A DNA stretch of 64,000 nt from Rhizobium sp. 007 (GCF_015353075.1 NZ_CP064187.1:1116001-1180000), one strand, 5' to 3'; counted from the first letter of the stretch, positions 29,625 through 38,703 are shown. Notes: generated from the letters alone by a model not told the origin. Numbers and translations are program-made.

Positions 29625-29875
29625 GATTCTCTAAAAAACTACCGCGCCCGGCGAGGAGAAGAGCGTAATACTTGCCGCCCGAAGAATACCGGCCCTCCGA
29701 CATGGACAGGGAAATCGTTCCGGTCAAGGGGTTTGCTGAATTTTAGGCGTTACAATCCAATGCAACCAAAGAGAGATTTAGAAACGCATTGCAATTTTAG
29801 GTATTATGGTTATCGTTTTTCAAGTCGGCCAGGGCTCCTTGCAAGCAGCGGTCCGTAATCGTCCAGAGTCCCTTC

Positions 29876-30056
29876 ATGGCGCCCAAGGTTGAAAAGAAGA
29901 ACAGCGATGGATCGGCCTCGCGGGGAAAAATCGCATCCATCCGCCAGATGCTCGCCGAGTTGCGTCAGGTCGCCGAAAAGGAAGAGGTGGATTATGCTGT
30001 GCTGTCTGATCGAGATGGCCTATGTCGAGGCCGGCGAGCTTCACAACCGCATGTAG
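29876..30056 (+). pseudogene. Small frameshifted gene beside the dprA remnant
   Basis: The frame from ATG 29876 reads a plausible charged helix (KIASIRQMLAELRQVAEKEE) up to about 29996, then continues best in the next frame as LIEMAYVEAGELHNRM with a TAG at 30054-30056. The total of 181 bases equals 60 codons plus one base, as expected for a single-base insertion in a 59-residue protein. I do not recognise the family. The alternative is that the uninterrupted 101-codon frame is used, but its second half is simply the reverse strand of dprA. Confidence 0.45.
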
Positions 30057-30061
30057 GAAGC

Positions 30062-30552
30062 TCAATCGCCCATCGCAAGGGAGACGAGGCAGCCGGGATG
30101 CCGGTGCAGCCTTGCGCCGATATCAAGCTCAAGCAGAAACGAGATAGACCGCCGAGACGGAGAGCCCGGTGTGCCGGATGATCGTATCGATCTCGACCGG
30201 TTTCGGCCCAGCGCATCGACGATCCTGGCGCGCTCGGGAACATCGGCCGGCAGCATGTCCCTTCCGCCAGCGGGGCACCTTCGATCACGTCGACGAAGGG
30301 GTGCCGAATTTGCGCCGGTTCCAGTTCCCGATGCGCCTCGGCTTCGGTCGCGATGCGGGTTGCGCGCGTGGCGCCGCCGCGCGACGAGAGCTCCGAAAGC
30401 ACCGAGAGCGCGGTTTGCGCGAGCCGAAAATGATGGATGAGGTCGCGGAAGGTGGGCGGGGCCGACATTGTCGGAGCGATCAGCCGCAGCCAGGCAATCC
30501 GTTGCCGTTTCCTCAGCGCAATTCCCTCCGGCCTTGCGCTTGCCGCGTCCAT
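30062..30552 (-). pseudogene. dprA: Decayed DNA-processing protein A (dprA/smf)
   Basis: DprA loads RecA on incoming single-stranded DNA in natural transformation. Here the N-terminus is present from ATG 30552, right after plsY (KRQRIAWLRLI, TFRDLIHHF), and the C-terminal winged helix is present at 30062-30245 (PERARIVDALG, LLELDIGARLHRHPG, VSLAMGD). The ~200-residue Rossmann domain between them is missing. Within the C-terminal part VEIDTIIRHTGLSVSAVYLV lies in a different frame from its flanks. So there is one large internal deletion plus at least two frameshifts: the gene cannot make DprA. Confidence 0.88.
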
Positions 30553-30553
30553 C

Positions 30554-31174
30554 TTATCCCTTTGCCCCGATCTTGCTCTCCGTCCCACTCATGAGGCGGG
30601 AAATGTTGGCCTTGTGCTTGTAATAGGAGATGACCGACATCACGGCCATGACCGCTGCAACCTTCTCGGCTCCCAATATCCACAATGCAACCGGGATGAC
30701 AAGCATCGCGACCAGCGCCGACAGCGACGAGTAACGGGTGGTAAAGGCAACCGCGAGCCATACGGCGCCGAAAAGCAGAACCATGACCGGCGCGACGCCA
30801 AGCAGCGTGCCGATATAGGTGGCAACGCCTTTGCCGCCCTTGAAGCCGATCCAGACGGGGAAGAGGTGGCCGATGAAGGCAAAGAAGCCGGCAATGATGC
30901 CCGCTTCCCCGCCAAGGAAATAACCGACGATCCAGGCTGCGGCCGACGCCTTCAGCGCATCGAGCAACAGGGTCGCAGCCGCAAGCTTCTTGTTGCCGGT
31001 GCGCAGCACATTGGTCGCGCCGATATTGCCGGAGCCGATGCTGCGCACATCGCCGAGCCCCGCCGCCTGCGTCAGGATAAGGCCGAAGGGGATGGAGCCC
31101 AGCAGGTAGCCGATCGCGGCCGCCGCAAGCGCCAGCGGCGGTGTAATCTGCCAGGTCATCAAGTCAGAGATCAT
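30554..31174 (-). CDS. plsY: Glycerol-3-phosphate acyltransferase PlsY
   Basis: An inner-membrane enzyme that transfers an acyl group from acyl-phosphate to glycerol-3-phosphate, the first step of phospholipid synthesis. The 206-residue protein has about five helices and the three family motifs: [25 protein letters not shown] and [17 protein letters not shown]. Length fits. It is between pyrC' and the dprA remnant on the same strand. Confidence 0.95.
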   Translation of the reverse strand: MISDLMTWQITPPLALAAAAIGYLLGSIPFGLILTQAAGLGDVRSIGSGNIGATNVLRTGNKKLAAATLLLDALKASAAAWIVGYFLGGEAGIIAGFFAFIGHLFPVWIGFKGGKGVATYIGTLLGVAPVMVLLFGAVWLAVAFTTRYSSLSALVAMLVIPVALWILGAEKVAAVMAVMSVISYYKHKANISRLMSGTESKIGAKG

Positions 31175-31199
31175 TTACTCCATCCCTTTCGTCCAATGG

Positions 31200-31347
31200 G
31201 CTTACCCCTCACCCTGACCTCTCCCCGCAAGCGGGGCCAGGGAACCTGCACAGCGCGCCCTTTGCGAAGGACGAAACGACGCTGCGAGTCACCTTCACCA
31301 CGCCTGCGGGGAGAAGGTGCCCGGCAAGGCGGATGAGGGGCAACTCC
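31200..31347. repeat. Rhizobial intergenic palindromic repeat (RIME-like)
   Basis: The gap between pyrC' and plsY holds a ~145-base mosaic with short internal palindromes (CTCCCCGCAAGCGGGG) and near-inverted ends, CCCCTCACCC on the left and GGATGAGGGGC on the right, plus GGGGAGAAGGTGCCCGGC inside. This combination resembles the rhizobial intergenic mosaic elements scattered through these genomes. Only one copy of this sequence was noticed in the window. Confidence 0.7.
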
Positions 31348-31351
31348 CACT

Positions 31352-32644
31352 TTATTCCAATCCGTAAACCAGCTTTCCCGCGACATAGGTCGCGACAGCC
31401 CGTCCGCTGAAGCGCGCATCCTCGAAAGGCGTATTCTTCGAGCGCGAGAGAAGCATGTCTTCCGAGACAAGCCAAGGCTCGTCGAGATCGATCAGCGCGA
31501 TATCGGCTTTGGCACCCGGCTTTAGCGTGCCGGCTTTCAGGCCGAAGATCTGCGCAGGGCGCGTCGACATCGCATCGATCAGCCGCATCAGACTCACCTG
31601 GTCGCTGTGGTGGAGGCGCAGGGCCGCTGCAAGCATCGTCTCAAGACCCACTGCGCCATCAGCCGCTTCGCCGAAAGGCAGCCGTTTGGTATCGACATCC
31701 TGCGGATCATGCGAAGAAACGATGATGTCGATTGCGCCTCTCGCCAGCGCATCCACCATCGCCACGCGGTCGTCTTCGGAGCGCAGCGGCGGATAGAGCT
31801 TGAAGAAGGTACGGTACTCGCCGATGTCGTTTTCGTTAAGCGCCAGGTTGTTGATCGAGATGCCGCAGGTCACCTTGGCGCCGCGGCTCTTCGCAAGCTC
31901 GATCGCCTCGACCGACTCCGGTACCGAGATCATCGCCGCATGATACGTGCCGCGTGTCAGCTGCGCGATGCGGAGATCTCGTTCAAGAGGAATGAGTTCC
32001 GCTTCCTTCGGAATGCCCCCGAGACCGAGCCAGCTGGCAAGCAATCCTTCATGCATGACGCCGGTGGCGCCGAGATATTTGTCGCGGGTCTCGCAGGAGA
32101 TGACGGCGCCGAATTCCCGCGCATAGGTCATTACCCGCCGCAGCACCTGCGTGTCGTGAACGCTGGAACGGCCATCCGTGAAGGCGACGGCTCCGGCTTC
32201 CATCAGCAGGCCGATCTCGGTCATCTCCTCGCCGGCCAGATGCTTGGTGATCGCCGCAGCCGGATAGATGTTGACGAGCGCCGTGTCCCTCGCCGTTTTC
32301 TTGACGAATTCGACCAGCGCGATGTCATCGATGACAGGATCGGTGTCTGGCATCATGATGATCGAGGTGACGCCTCCTGCGGCCGCCGCCCGGCTCGCCG
32401 AAGCGATCGTCTCGCGGTGTTCGGCGCCCGGCTCGCCGATATTGACGCATGCATCGACCAGGCCCGGCGTTGCGACGAGACCGCTGCAATCGCGAACCGT
32501 GGCACCTTCCGGCGCCCCCTGGTTCTGCGCATCCTTTCCGGCTGCCGCAATCATGCCGTCCTTGACGATGATCGTGCCGATCTCATCGAGATTGCGCGAA
32601 GGATCGATGATGCGAACATTCTTGAGAACGATCGAGTTCGTCAT
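31352..32644 (-). CDS. Dihydroorotase-like protein lacking metal ligands (PyrC')
   Basis: A 430-residue amidohydrolase-fold protein related to dihydroorotase. The usual metal-binding HxH of the DLHVHLREPG motif is replaced: here it reads [13 protein letters not shown], with Cys66 and Asn68 at the His positions and Gly70 at the Arg. The late motif DAIATDHAPH is represented by [10 protein letters not shown]. This is the pattern of the inactive PyrC' partner of aspartate transcarbamoylase in Pseudomonas, so a structural role with PyrB is likely. Its ATG overlaps the pyrB stop by 4 bases. A catalytic dihydroorotase should exist elsewhere. Confidence 0.88.
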   Translation of the reverse strand: MTNSIVLKNVRIIDPSRNLDEIGTIIVKDGMIAAAGKDAQNQGAPEGATVRDCSGLVATPGLVDACVNIGEPGAEHRETIASASRAAAAGGVTSIIMMPDTDPVIDDIALVEFVKKTARDTALVNIYPAAAITKHLAGEEMTEIGLLMEAGAVAFTDGRSSVHDTQVLRRVMTYAREFGAVISCETRDKYLGATGVMHEGLLASWLGLGGIPKEAELIPLERDLRIAQLTRGTYHAAMISVPESVEAIELAKSRGAKVTCGISINNLALNENDIGEYRTFFKLYPPLRSEDDRVAMVDALARGAIDIIVSSHDPQDVDTKRLPFGEAADGAVGLETMLAAALRLHHSDQVSLMRLIDAMSTRPAQIFGLKAGTLKPGAKADIALIDLDEPWLVSEDMLLSRSKNTPFEDARFSGRAVATYVAGKLVYGLE

Positions 32645-33582
32645 GCCCGCGGCCCCCGGTTCTGAGACACAAGCAAGGTCTCCATCACCGCCATGCGCAC
32701 CGCGACCCCCATTTCCACCTGTTCGGCAATCACGCTCTGCGGTCCATCCGCCACCTCGGATGAGATTTCCACCCCGCGGTTCATCGGTCCCGGATGCATC
32801 ACCAGCGCATCGTCCTTGGCAGCTTTCAGAGTTTCCGCATCAAGCCCATAGAAATGGAAATATTCCCGCACCGAAGGCACGAAGGCGCCGGACATCCGCT
32901 CGCGCTGGAGGCGCAGCATCATAACCACATCGGCGTCCTTCAGCCCTTCCTTCATCGAGTGGAAGACCTCGACGCCCATCTCCGCGATGCCGGCCGGAAG
33001 CAGCGTCGCCGGTGCGACGACACGGACCCGCGCGCCCATGGCATTCAGAAGCAGGATGTTCGAGCGCGCCACCCGCGAATGGAGCACGTCGCCACAGATC
33101 GCCACGATGATGCGCGACAGCCTGCCCTTGGCGCGGCGGATCGTCAGCGCGTCGAGCAGCGCTTGCGTCGGATGCTCGTGCTGGCCGTCGCCGGCATTGA
33201 CCACCGAGCAGGAGACCTTTTGCGCCAGGAGTGCGGCGGCACCGGCGCTCGAATGGCGGATCACCAGCACGTCCGGCCGCATCGCATTCAGCGTCATCGC
33301 CGTATCGATCAGCGTTTCGCCCTTCTTCACCGAGGAATTGCCGACCGGCATATTCATGACGTCGGCGCCAAGGCGCTTTCCGGCGAGTTCGAAGGAGGCT
33401 TGCGTCCGTGTCGAGGCTTCGAAGAAGAGGTTGATCTGCGTCAGGCCGCGAAGGGTCGATGTCTTCTTCTCGCGCTGCCGGCTGATCTTGACGGCCTCAT
33501 CCGCCTTGTCGAGCAGGTAGGTGATATCCTGCTCCGTGAGGCCTTTTATGCCGATGAGGTGGCGGTGGGGAAAGAAGACCAT
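32641..33582 (-). CDS. pyrB: Aspartate carbamoyltransferase catalytic subunit
   Basis: Condenses carbamoyl phosphate and aspartate in pyrimidine synthesis. The 313-residue protein has the carbamoyl-phosphate site [20 protein letters not shown] and the [14 protein letters not shown] segment. The frame is open to 33675, but the ATG at 33582 (MVFFPHRH) starts the conserved part and lies just downstream of a good promoter at 33610-33638, so the longer form would start upstream of the transcript. It is the first gene of the minus-strand run pyrB-pyrC'-plsY-topA-rnr. Confidence 0.95.
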   Translation of the reverse strand: MVFFPHRHLIGIKGLTEQDITYLLDKADEAVKISRQREKKTSTLRGLTQINLFFEASTRTQASFELAGKRLGADVMNMPVGNSSVKKGETLIDTAMTLNAMRPDVLVIRHSSAGAAALLAQKVSCSVVNAGDGQHEHPTQALLDALTIRRAKGRLSRIIVAICGDVLHSRVARSNILLLNAMGARVRVVAPATLLPAGIAEMGVEVFHSMKEGLKDADVVMMLRLQRERMSGAFVPSVREYFHFYGLDAETLKAAKDDALVMHPGPMNRGVEISSEVADGPQSVIAEQVEMGVAVRMAVMETLLVSQNRGPRA

Positions 33583-33609
33583 GAACCTGCCTCTTGCTGT
33601 GTCACGCGC

Positions 33610-33638
33610 TCTATAATGAGTGGCGCGGTGAGGGGCAA
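33610..33638 (-). promoter_or_regulatory. Predicted promoter of the pyrB operon
   Basis: On the minus strand, TTGCCC (complement of 33633-33638), a 17-base spacer and TATAGA (complement of 33610-33615) form a good sigma-70 promoter. The expected transcription start is near 33602, about 20 bases before the pyrB ATG, leaving a short leader. Confidence 0.6.
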
Positions 33639-33760
33639 GCATGTGCTGCGGACAAAGGCTTACGTCCCCATGCAATTTTGTCGTAAATTCGCTAGAGCTG
33701 AAGCGGGAAAGCTCGAACTTCCGCTTTCCCTTTGCCTGTCTCTTGCACTAGAAGCGACTC

Positions 33761-35410
33761 ATGACATCCGCTGAAGAAAAACTCGCCGAGCTGAACCAGC
33801 CAAGTCTCTGGTCCGGCATCAATGCCTACCGGTCCGATCCGCTGATCGTCGACTTGACTGCGGCGTTGCCGCGCGGCACGCGCGAGGACCTGGAAAACAT
33901 GGGCCGCTACGTGACCTCGCCGGAGGCGCAGGAGCTGGCGCGCATGGCAAACCAGGGTACGCCGCAGCTTCGCACCCATGGTCCGCGCGGCGAGCGTCTG
34001 GATGTCGTCGAGTTTCACCCGGCATGGCATGCACTGATGCGCCGCTCGATGTCCGTCGGCCTGCATTCCTCAGTCTGGGATCCACAGGCCGATGCCGACG
34101 CCAAGGATCAGGCGCACAAGATCCGTGCGGCCCGCTTTTACCTCACTGCCCAGCTCGAATCCGGCCACCTTTGCCCGCTGACGATGACGAGCGCTTCGGT
34201 GGCAGCACTCTCCGCTTCGCCTGCCGTGCAGAAGGATTGGGCGCCGAAGATCCTCTCGCGCAAATATGATTCGTCGAACAAGCCTGCCATGCAGAAGTCT
34301 GCCGTGACAATCGGGATGGGCATGACCGAGAAGCAGGGCGGCACCGACGTCCGCTCCAACAAGAGCACAGCCGAAAAGATCAGCGAAGGCATTTACCGCC
34401 TGTCGGGCCACAAATGGTTCATGTCGGCGCCGATGAGCGATGCTTTCATCATGCTGGCGCAGACGAAGGAAGGCGTGGGCTGCTTCCTGGTTCCGCGCCT
34501 GCTGGAAGACGGTTCGGCCAATGGCCTGCAATTCCAGCGCCTCAAGGACAAGGTCGGCAACCGCTCGAACGCCTCCTCCGAAGTCGAGTTCAGCGATACC
34601 TTCGGCTTCCTGCTTGGCGGCCCGGATGCAGGCATCCGCACGATCCTCGACATGGTGACGTTGACGCGTCTTGACTGCGCGCTTGCCTCGTCGGGCATCA
34701 TGCGTGCCTCGCTTGCCGAAGCCGTGCACCACACCCGCGGCCGCAGCGTCTTCGGCAAGATGCTCGTCAACCAGCCGATCATGACCCGCGTGCTGGCCGA
34801 TATGGCGCTCGACGTCGCGGCCGCAACGGCTCTGTCCTTCCGCCTCGCTGACGCTTTCGACAAGGCCCGCGGCAATGCGGAAGAGGCTGCCTACGCCCGC
34901 GTCATGACGCCGGTTGCGAAATACTGGTGCTGCAAGATCGCGCCGGCGCTCATCTATGAGGCGATGGAATGCATCGGCGGCAGCGGCTACATCGAGGAGC
35001 GCCCGATCGCCCGCCACTACCGTGAAGCCCCGGTCAACGCCATCTGGGAAGGCTCCGGTAACGTGATGGCGCTCGATGTGCTGCGTGTGCTGACGCGCGG
35101 CAAGGATCTCTTCGAAACGGTGTTCACCGGCCTTGCCCGCGACCTCGGCCCGGCCGGCAAGAAGACGATTGACGTCCTTCGCGCCGCAATGGCGCTCTGC
35201 GAACGGGACGAGGGCGCGGCCCGTCTGCTGGTTGAACAGCTTGCGCTCGCCGCCGCCGCTGCCGAGCTCTACCGCCTCGGTGCCGGCCGCATCGCCGACG
35301 CCTTCATCGAAACGCGCCTCGCAGGCGGCTGGCGGGCGACCTACGGCATGCTCGATTCCCGCTTCGACGCGACCTACATCGTGGACCTGCTCTATCCGCC
35401 GGCAGGTTAG
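33761..35410 (+). CDS. Acyl-CoA dehydrogenase, AidB-like
   Basis: A 549-residue flavoprotein of the acyl-CoA dehydrogenase superfamily. It shows LTMTSASVAALSASPAV, GMGMTEKQGGTDVRSN (FAD/substrate region) and the C-terminal AMECIGGSGYIEERPIARHYREAPVNAIWEGSGN-type region characteristic of the AidB subgroup, and the ~150-residue C-terminal extension of that group. E. coli AidB is linked to the alkylation response, but the reaction of the family is not settled. A TetR regulator gene lies 360 bases downstream. Confidence 0.88.
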   Translation: MTSAEEKLAELNQPSLWSGINAYRSDPLIVDLTAALPRGTREDLENMGRYVTSPEAQELARMANQGTPQLRTHGPRGERLDVVEFHPAWHALMRRSMSVGLHSSVWDPQADADAKDQAHKIRAARFYLTAQLESGHLCPLTMTSASVAALSASPAVQKDWAPKILSRKYDSSNKPAMQKSAVTIGMGMTEKQGGTDVRSNKSTAEKISEGIYRLSGHKWFMSAPMSDAFIMLAQTKEGVGCFLVPRLLEDGSANGLQFQRLKDKVGNRSNASSEVEFSDTFGFLLGGPDAGIRTILDMVTLTRLDCALASSGIMRASLAEAVHHTRGRSVFGKMLVNQPIMTRVLADMALDVAAATALSFRLADAFDKARGNAEEAAYARVMTPVAKYWCCKIAPALIYEAMECIGGSGYIEERPIARHYREAPVNAIWEGSGNVMALDVLRVLTRGKDLFETVFTGLARDLGPAGKKTIDVLRAAMALCERDEGAARLLVEQLALAAAAAELYRLGAGRIADAFIETRLAGGWRATYGMLDSRFDATYIVDLLYPPAG

Positions 35411-35452
35411 GGCAAGATAACACCCCGAGGAACTTGCGCATGGGTTCGAAAT

Positions 35453-35629
35453 CTAAATCGTGATGCAACAGGCTGTGACCGCTCCCAGTTCGTCCATAGC
35501 TTTGCGCTGTGCCCGGCGCCGGATGAGATCTTGCAGGGCTTCCTCGATGGTCGCTTTTTTCGTCGGCAAGCCTTTGAGGCGCATTGCCTGTTCCCTTAGC
35601 TCGTCGTCGATGTCTACATGGGTTCGCAT
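35453..35629 (-). CDS. VapB-type orphan antitoxin, altered C-terminus
   Basis: A 58-residue protein beginning MRTHVDIDDELREQAMRLKG, followed by TKKATIEEALQDLIRRRAQRKA. This is the ribbon-helix-helix pattern of type II VapB antitoxins (DUF2191 type). The C-terminus (VTACCITI) does not look like the usual toxin-binding tail, and no PIN-domain toxin gene lies next to it; acyl-CoA dehydrogenase ends 43 bases downstream. It is therefore either an orphan or a truncated remnant. A longer start at 35665 is possible. Confidence 0.65.
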   Translation of the reverse strand: MRTHVDIDDELREQAMRLKGLPTKKATIEEALQDLIRRRAQRKAMDELGAVTACCITI

Positions 35630-35768
35630 GTTGGCCGCATGTGTATCTTTGGCCGGATTACACATTCGTCCATTTCAAACAATATCCCCAGGCTTTCCGA
35701 GACCTGCCCATTGTCGGCAAGCTAAGGCTTCGCTACTCACCGCATAGTGACAGGCTGGGCGATCCGAT

Positions 35769-36428
35769 ATGTTGAATGAATCCGCGGTACTTGAAGCTCT
35801 TCCGCAGGCTGCAAGCGAAGCCGATAAGCGCGTCCGCGACCGCGGTGCGACCGAAAAGGCGATCCTCAGGGCGGCCAAGGCGCTGCTATCGGAAGAGGGG
35901 TTTCAGAATTTCGGCATTAACGCGGTTGCCCGCCGGGCCGGATGCGACAAGCAGCTGATCTATCGCTATTATGGCGGTCTGAACGGCCTTGTCGAAGCGA
36001 TCGGCGCCGATCTCGGCACCTGGGTTAGGGACCGCATTCCGGAAGATACCGGCGGCATGTTTCTGCTCACCTACGGCGATCTCATGGAGCGCCTGGCGTT
36101 GCTTTTCCTCGAGGCGCTTCGCGACGACCCGCTGATGCGCCGCATCGTCGCCTGGGAAGTCTCCGAGAATACGGAGCAGGTGAGGCGGCTTGCCGAATCC
36201 CGCTCGAAGGCGCTGTCGCAATGGCTGGAGCGCATGAAGGGCTCGCTGGCGCCGCCGAAGGGCGTCGATGCCGCCGCCGTCAACGCAATTCTCATTGCCG
36301 CGATCCAGCACCTCGTGCTCTCGGCTTCGGCAGGCGGCCAGTGTGCGGGCCTTGCGCTGAAGACCCCCAAGGATTGGGAAAAAGCAGCAACCGCTTTGAA
36401 GCGCATCGTTCGCGGCGTTTACGGCTGA
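35769..36428 (+). CDS. TetR family transcriptional regulator
   Basis: A 219-residue regulator. The N-terminal DNA-binding domain reads ILRAAKALLSEEGFQNFGIN and VARRAGCDKQLIYRYYGGLN, with the recognition helix around residues 54-65; the rest is a helical ligand domain. The ligand and targets are unknown. Its neighbours, the AidB-like dehydrogenase upstream and small membrane proteins downstream, are possible targets. Confidence 0.9.
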   Translation: MLNESAVLEALPQAASEADKRVRDRGATEKAILRAAKALLSEEGFQNFGINAVARRAGCDKQLIYRYYGGLNGLVEAIGADLGTWVRDRIPEDTGGMFLLTYGDLMERLALLFLEALRDDPLMRRIVAWEVSENTEQVRRLAESRSKALSQWLERMKGSLAPPKGVDAAAVNAILIAAIQHLVLSASAGGQCAGLALKTPKDWEKAATALKRIVRGVYG

Positions 36429-36471
36429 CGCGGCTTCGTGTCATCCACAGGCGGCGACCCGGCCGTTAACC

Positions 36472-36487
36472 TTAACGAATGGTTTAC
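36472..36487 (+). promoter_or_regulatory. CtrA-box-like motif
   Basis: TTAA, seven bases, then TTTAC; the CtrA consensus is TTAA-N7-TTAAC, so there is one mismatch. It is about 60 bases upstream of the small membrane protein gene at 36549, and another GTTAAC lies just before it. Such short motifs occur by chance, so this is only a candidate. Confidence 0.25.
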
Positions 36488-36548
36488 ATTGCACCCTGCG
36501 GGTTAACGGGACAGGGTATCCGCAGTCTAAATCTTAGCTGTCGGAATC

Positions 36549-36719
36549 ATGGGAACCAAAGCTGCCAAAGCCATGCTGCTCTTTGCCGCGATGATGTTTT
36601 TCGCGGTGCTTGCGCTGGATATCGCCGTGCCTGCACTGGTTTTGAGCGTCATGGCAATGTCGACATGGGCGGTCACTCCCGACGCGTCTTTGAGCCGGCA
36701 GGAAGGGGAGGCCGCATGA
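36549..36719 (+). CDS. Small membrane protein, 56 residues
   Basis: Begins MGTKAAKAMLLFAAMMFFAV and continues hydrophobic to about residue 42, giving one long or two short membrane helices, then a polar tail [10 protein letters not shown]. The stop overlaps the ATG of the next gene by 4 bases (ATGA), which is typical of translational coupling and supports it as a real gene. I do not recognise the family. Confidence 0.65.
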   Translation: MGTKAAKAMLLFAAMMFFAVLALDIAVPALVLSVMAMSTWAVTPDASLSRQEGEAA

Positions 36720-37042
36720 AGTGGTTCCTGGTCTTCTGGTTGGGACCGATCGCCTTTCTGGGCGGCTGGTACTGGCTTTCCTACTACGACATGAACTTCG
36801 GCATCTTCATGCTGACGCGCCAGGTTCATGACCTGACCTTCCAGATTTACGGCGATGTGCTCGGCGTACCGCCGGAAACCATTCCGCCGCTTGTCGCGCG
36901 CGCGATCGCTGTCGACAGCCTCGTCGTCTTCGCCATCATAGGCTTTCGCAAGCGCAGGAAGCTCATTGCCTGGTGGAAGGCGCGTCAGGCCTCGAAATCG
37001 TCCGATCTGGCGAGCAGCGAGAGCCTGTCCAGCGCCCCCTGA
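36716..37042 (+). CDS. DUF6105-like small membrane protein
   Basis: A 108-residue protein with an N-terminal helix ([21 protein letters not shown]), a middle part [17 protein letters not shown] and a second helix ([13 protein letters not shown]) followed by basic RKRRK. This resembles the rhizobial DUF6105 family. The frame is open from 36479, but the ATG at 36716 has GGAAGGGGAG upstream and overlaps the preceding small gene by 4 bases. Its 3' end overlaps ruvX on the other strand by 58 bases. Confidence 0.75.
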   Translation: MKWFLVFWLGPIAFLGGWYWLSYYDMNFGIFMLTRQVHDLTFQIYGDVLGVPPETIPPLVARAIAVDSLVVFAIIGFRKRRKLIAWWKARQASKSSDLASSESLSSAP

Positions 37043-37473
37043 AGAATGAAGCTGGCGGCGGCCGAATCGATCCGCCCGGCACGTTTGGCGCGCGACACAT
37101 CCATCTCGATCAGCGCCCGTTCCGCCGCAACCGTCGAAAGCCGCTCGTCCCAATAGACAAAAGGCAGGGCGGTCTTTTGCTCCATGTTGCGCACGAAGGC
37201 TCTCGTCGCCTGAACGCGCGGACCGGCCGAGCCATCCATGTTCATCGGCAGTCCGATGACGAAACCGGAGACTTTTTCCTTCGCGGCAAAAGCAAGCAGC
37301 ACTTCGGCGTCAATCGTGAACTTCTGCCGTTTGATGACCGGCCGCGGCGTTGCGAAACGCCGCCCGAGATCGGACATCGCAAGGCCGATCGTCTTTGTGC
37401 CAAGATCTAGCCCGGCGATCGCCTGTCCGGACCGCAACACAGCCGCCAGTTCCTCGATCGTCAGCACCGTCAT
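36985..37473 (-). CDS. ruvX: Putative Holliday junction resolvase / pre-16S rRNA nuclease
   Basis: A YqgF/RuvX-type RNase H-fold nuclease, essential in many bacteria for 16S rRNA 5' maturation. The 162-residue protein has [15 protein letters not shown] near residue 21, [16 protein letters not shown] and [17 protein letters not shown], with [11 protein letters not shown] at the end. The N-terminal 15 residues precede the usual start of the fold. It ends inside the convergent DUF6105-like gene. Confidence 0.93.
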   Translation of the reverse strand: MTVLTIEELAAVLRSGQAIAGLDLGTKTIGLAMSDLGRRFATPRPVIKRQKFTIDAEVLLAFAAKEKVSGFVIGLPMNMDGSAGPRVQATRAFVRNMEQKTALPFVYWDERLSTVAAERALIEMDVSRAKRAGRIDSAAASFILQGALDRLSLLARSDDFEA

Positions 37474-37588
37474 CGTCGTTCATCCCGTCAAAAGAAATTG
37501 AAGCATTGGCCGCTTTTCTTTGTGGCCATACCGGATATGTCCTTAGCATCCAATTCCGCTTTTGCATCACGTATTAAGGAGCGATTCC

Positions 37589-38293
37589 ATGAAGATCACC
37601 TGGCTCGGCCATTCCGCCTTCCGCATCGAGACGAATGCGGCAAAGATACTGATTGACCCGTTTCTCACCCACAACCCGTCCTTCGCCGGTCAGGACATTA
37701 AGCAGGTTGCGAGCGGCATCACCCATATCCTCCTGACGCACGGCCATGGCGACCATGTCGGCGATACCATTTCGCTTGCCCGCGAGACGGGAGCCGTTGT
37801 GCTCGCCAATGCAGACCTCGCCGCCTGGCTCGGCTCCAAAGGCGTCGAGAGGGTCGAGATGGGCAACACGGGCGGCACGGTTTCGCTCGGAAGTTTCACC
37901 GCCACCTTCACCAATGCGCTGCACTCCTCCGCCCAGATCACCGAGGATGGCGTCTCCCATTCGCTCGGCAATCCGAATGGCCTGATGCTGCATTTCGACG
38001 ACGAGGCGAGCCTGCTTCATATGGGCGATACCGACATCTTCTCCGACATGGCGCTCCTCAATGAACTGCACCAGCCGGACATCGGCATCGTGCCGATCGG
38101 CGACCGTTTCACCATGGGCGGTGCCGTCGCAGCACTCGCCTGCCGGCGTTACTTCAACTTCAAGACCGCAATCCCCTGCCACTACGGCACCTTCCCGATC
38201 ATCGACCAGACGCCGGAAAAATTCGTCTCCGGCATGGAAGGCTCGAAGACGCAGGTGAAGACGCCGAAGCAGGGCGAGACGCTGTCCATCTAA
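37589..38293 (+). CDS. UPF0173 metal-dependent hydrolase
   Basis: A 234-residue metallo-beta-lactamase-fold protein. It starts [14 protein letters not shown], has the metal site [10 protein letters not shown] near residue 53, [11 protein letters not shown] and [10 protein letters not shown] with the C-terminal His. This is the UPF0173 (UlaG-like) pattern; the substrate is unknown. The start at 37589 has TAAGGAG upstream. Confidence 0.92.
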   Translation: MKITWLGHSAFRIETNAAKILIDPFLTHNPSFAGQDIKQVASGITHILLTHGHGDHVGDTISLARETGAVVLANADLAAWLGSKGVERVEMGNTGGTVSLGSFTATFTNALHSSAQITEDGVSHSLGNPNGLMLHFDDEASLLHMGDTDIFSDMALLNELHQPDIGIVPIGDRFTMGGAVAALACRRYFNFKTAIPCHYGTFPIIDQTPEKFVSGMEGSKTQVKTPKQGETLSI

Positions 38294-38363
38294 GCAAAAC
38301 GCCGTTGCACTGGGCGGATATGGCCTTTATAGCGGGTGGGAAATTTCCCATTCGGAGAATGCC

Positions 38364-38651
38364 ATGTCCGTCGATCTTGCCACCGTTAAGCGCGTCGCGC
38401 ACCTTGCCCGTATTGCCGTTTCGGAAGAAGAGGCAAATCGCATGGTCGGCGAGCTGAATGGCATCCTCGGTTTCGTCGAGCAGCTTTCCGAGGTGAATGT
38501 CGAAGGCGTCGAGCCGATGACCTCCGTCACGCCGATGGCGATGAAAAAGCGGAAGGACGAGGTCACCGACGGCAGCAAGGCCGAGGACATCGTCGCCAAT
38601 GCGCCGGTCAGCGACCACAATTTCTTCCTGGTGCCGAAAGTCGTCGAATAA
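38364..38651 (+). CDS. gatC: Asp-tRNA(Asn)/Glu-tRNA(Gln) amidotransferase subunit C
   Basis: The small subunit of GatCAB, which stabilises GatA and GatB during conversion of misacylated Glu-tRNA-Gln and Asp-tRNA-Asn. The 95-residue protein has [19 protein letters not shown] and ends [12 protein letters not shown], as expected for full-length GatC. gatA follows 52 bases later. Confidence 0.95.
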   Translation: MSVDLATVKRVAHLARIAVSEEEANRMVGELNGILGFVEQLSEVNVEGVEPMTSVTPMAMKKRKDEVTDGSKAEDIVANAPVSDHNFFLVPKVVE

Positions 38652-38703
38652 GCCCAGCGCTTTTTCCGACCCCGTTGCCAATTCAAGAATCCGAGCGAAC
38701 ACG

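Noticed and set aside
26844..29858. A 1004-codon plus-strand frame opposite topA
   Set aside because: Shadow frame; topA on the minus strand has all catalytic motifs and a normal length.
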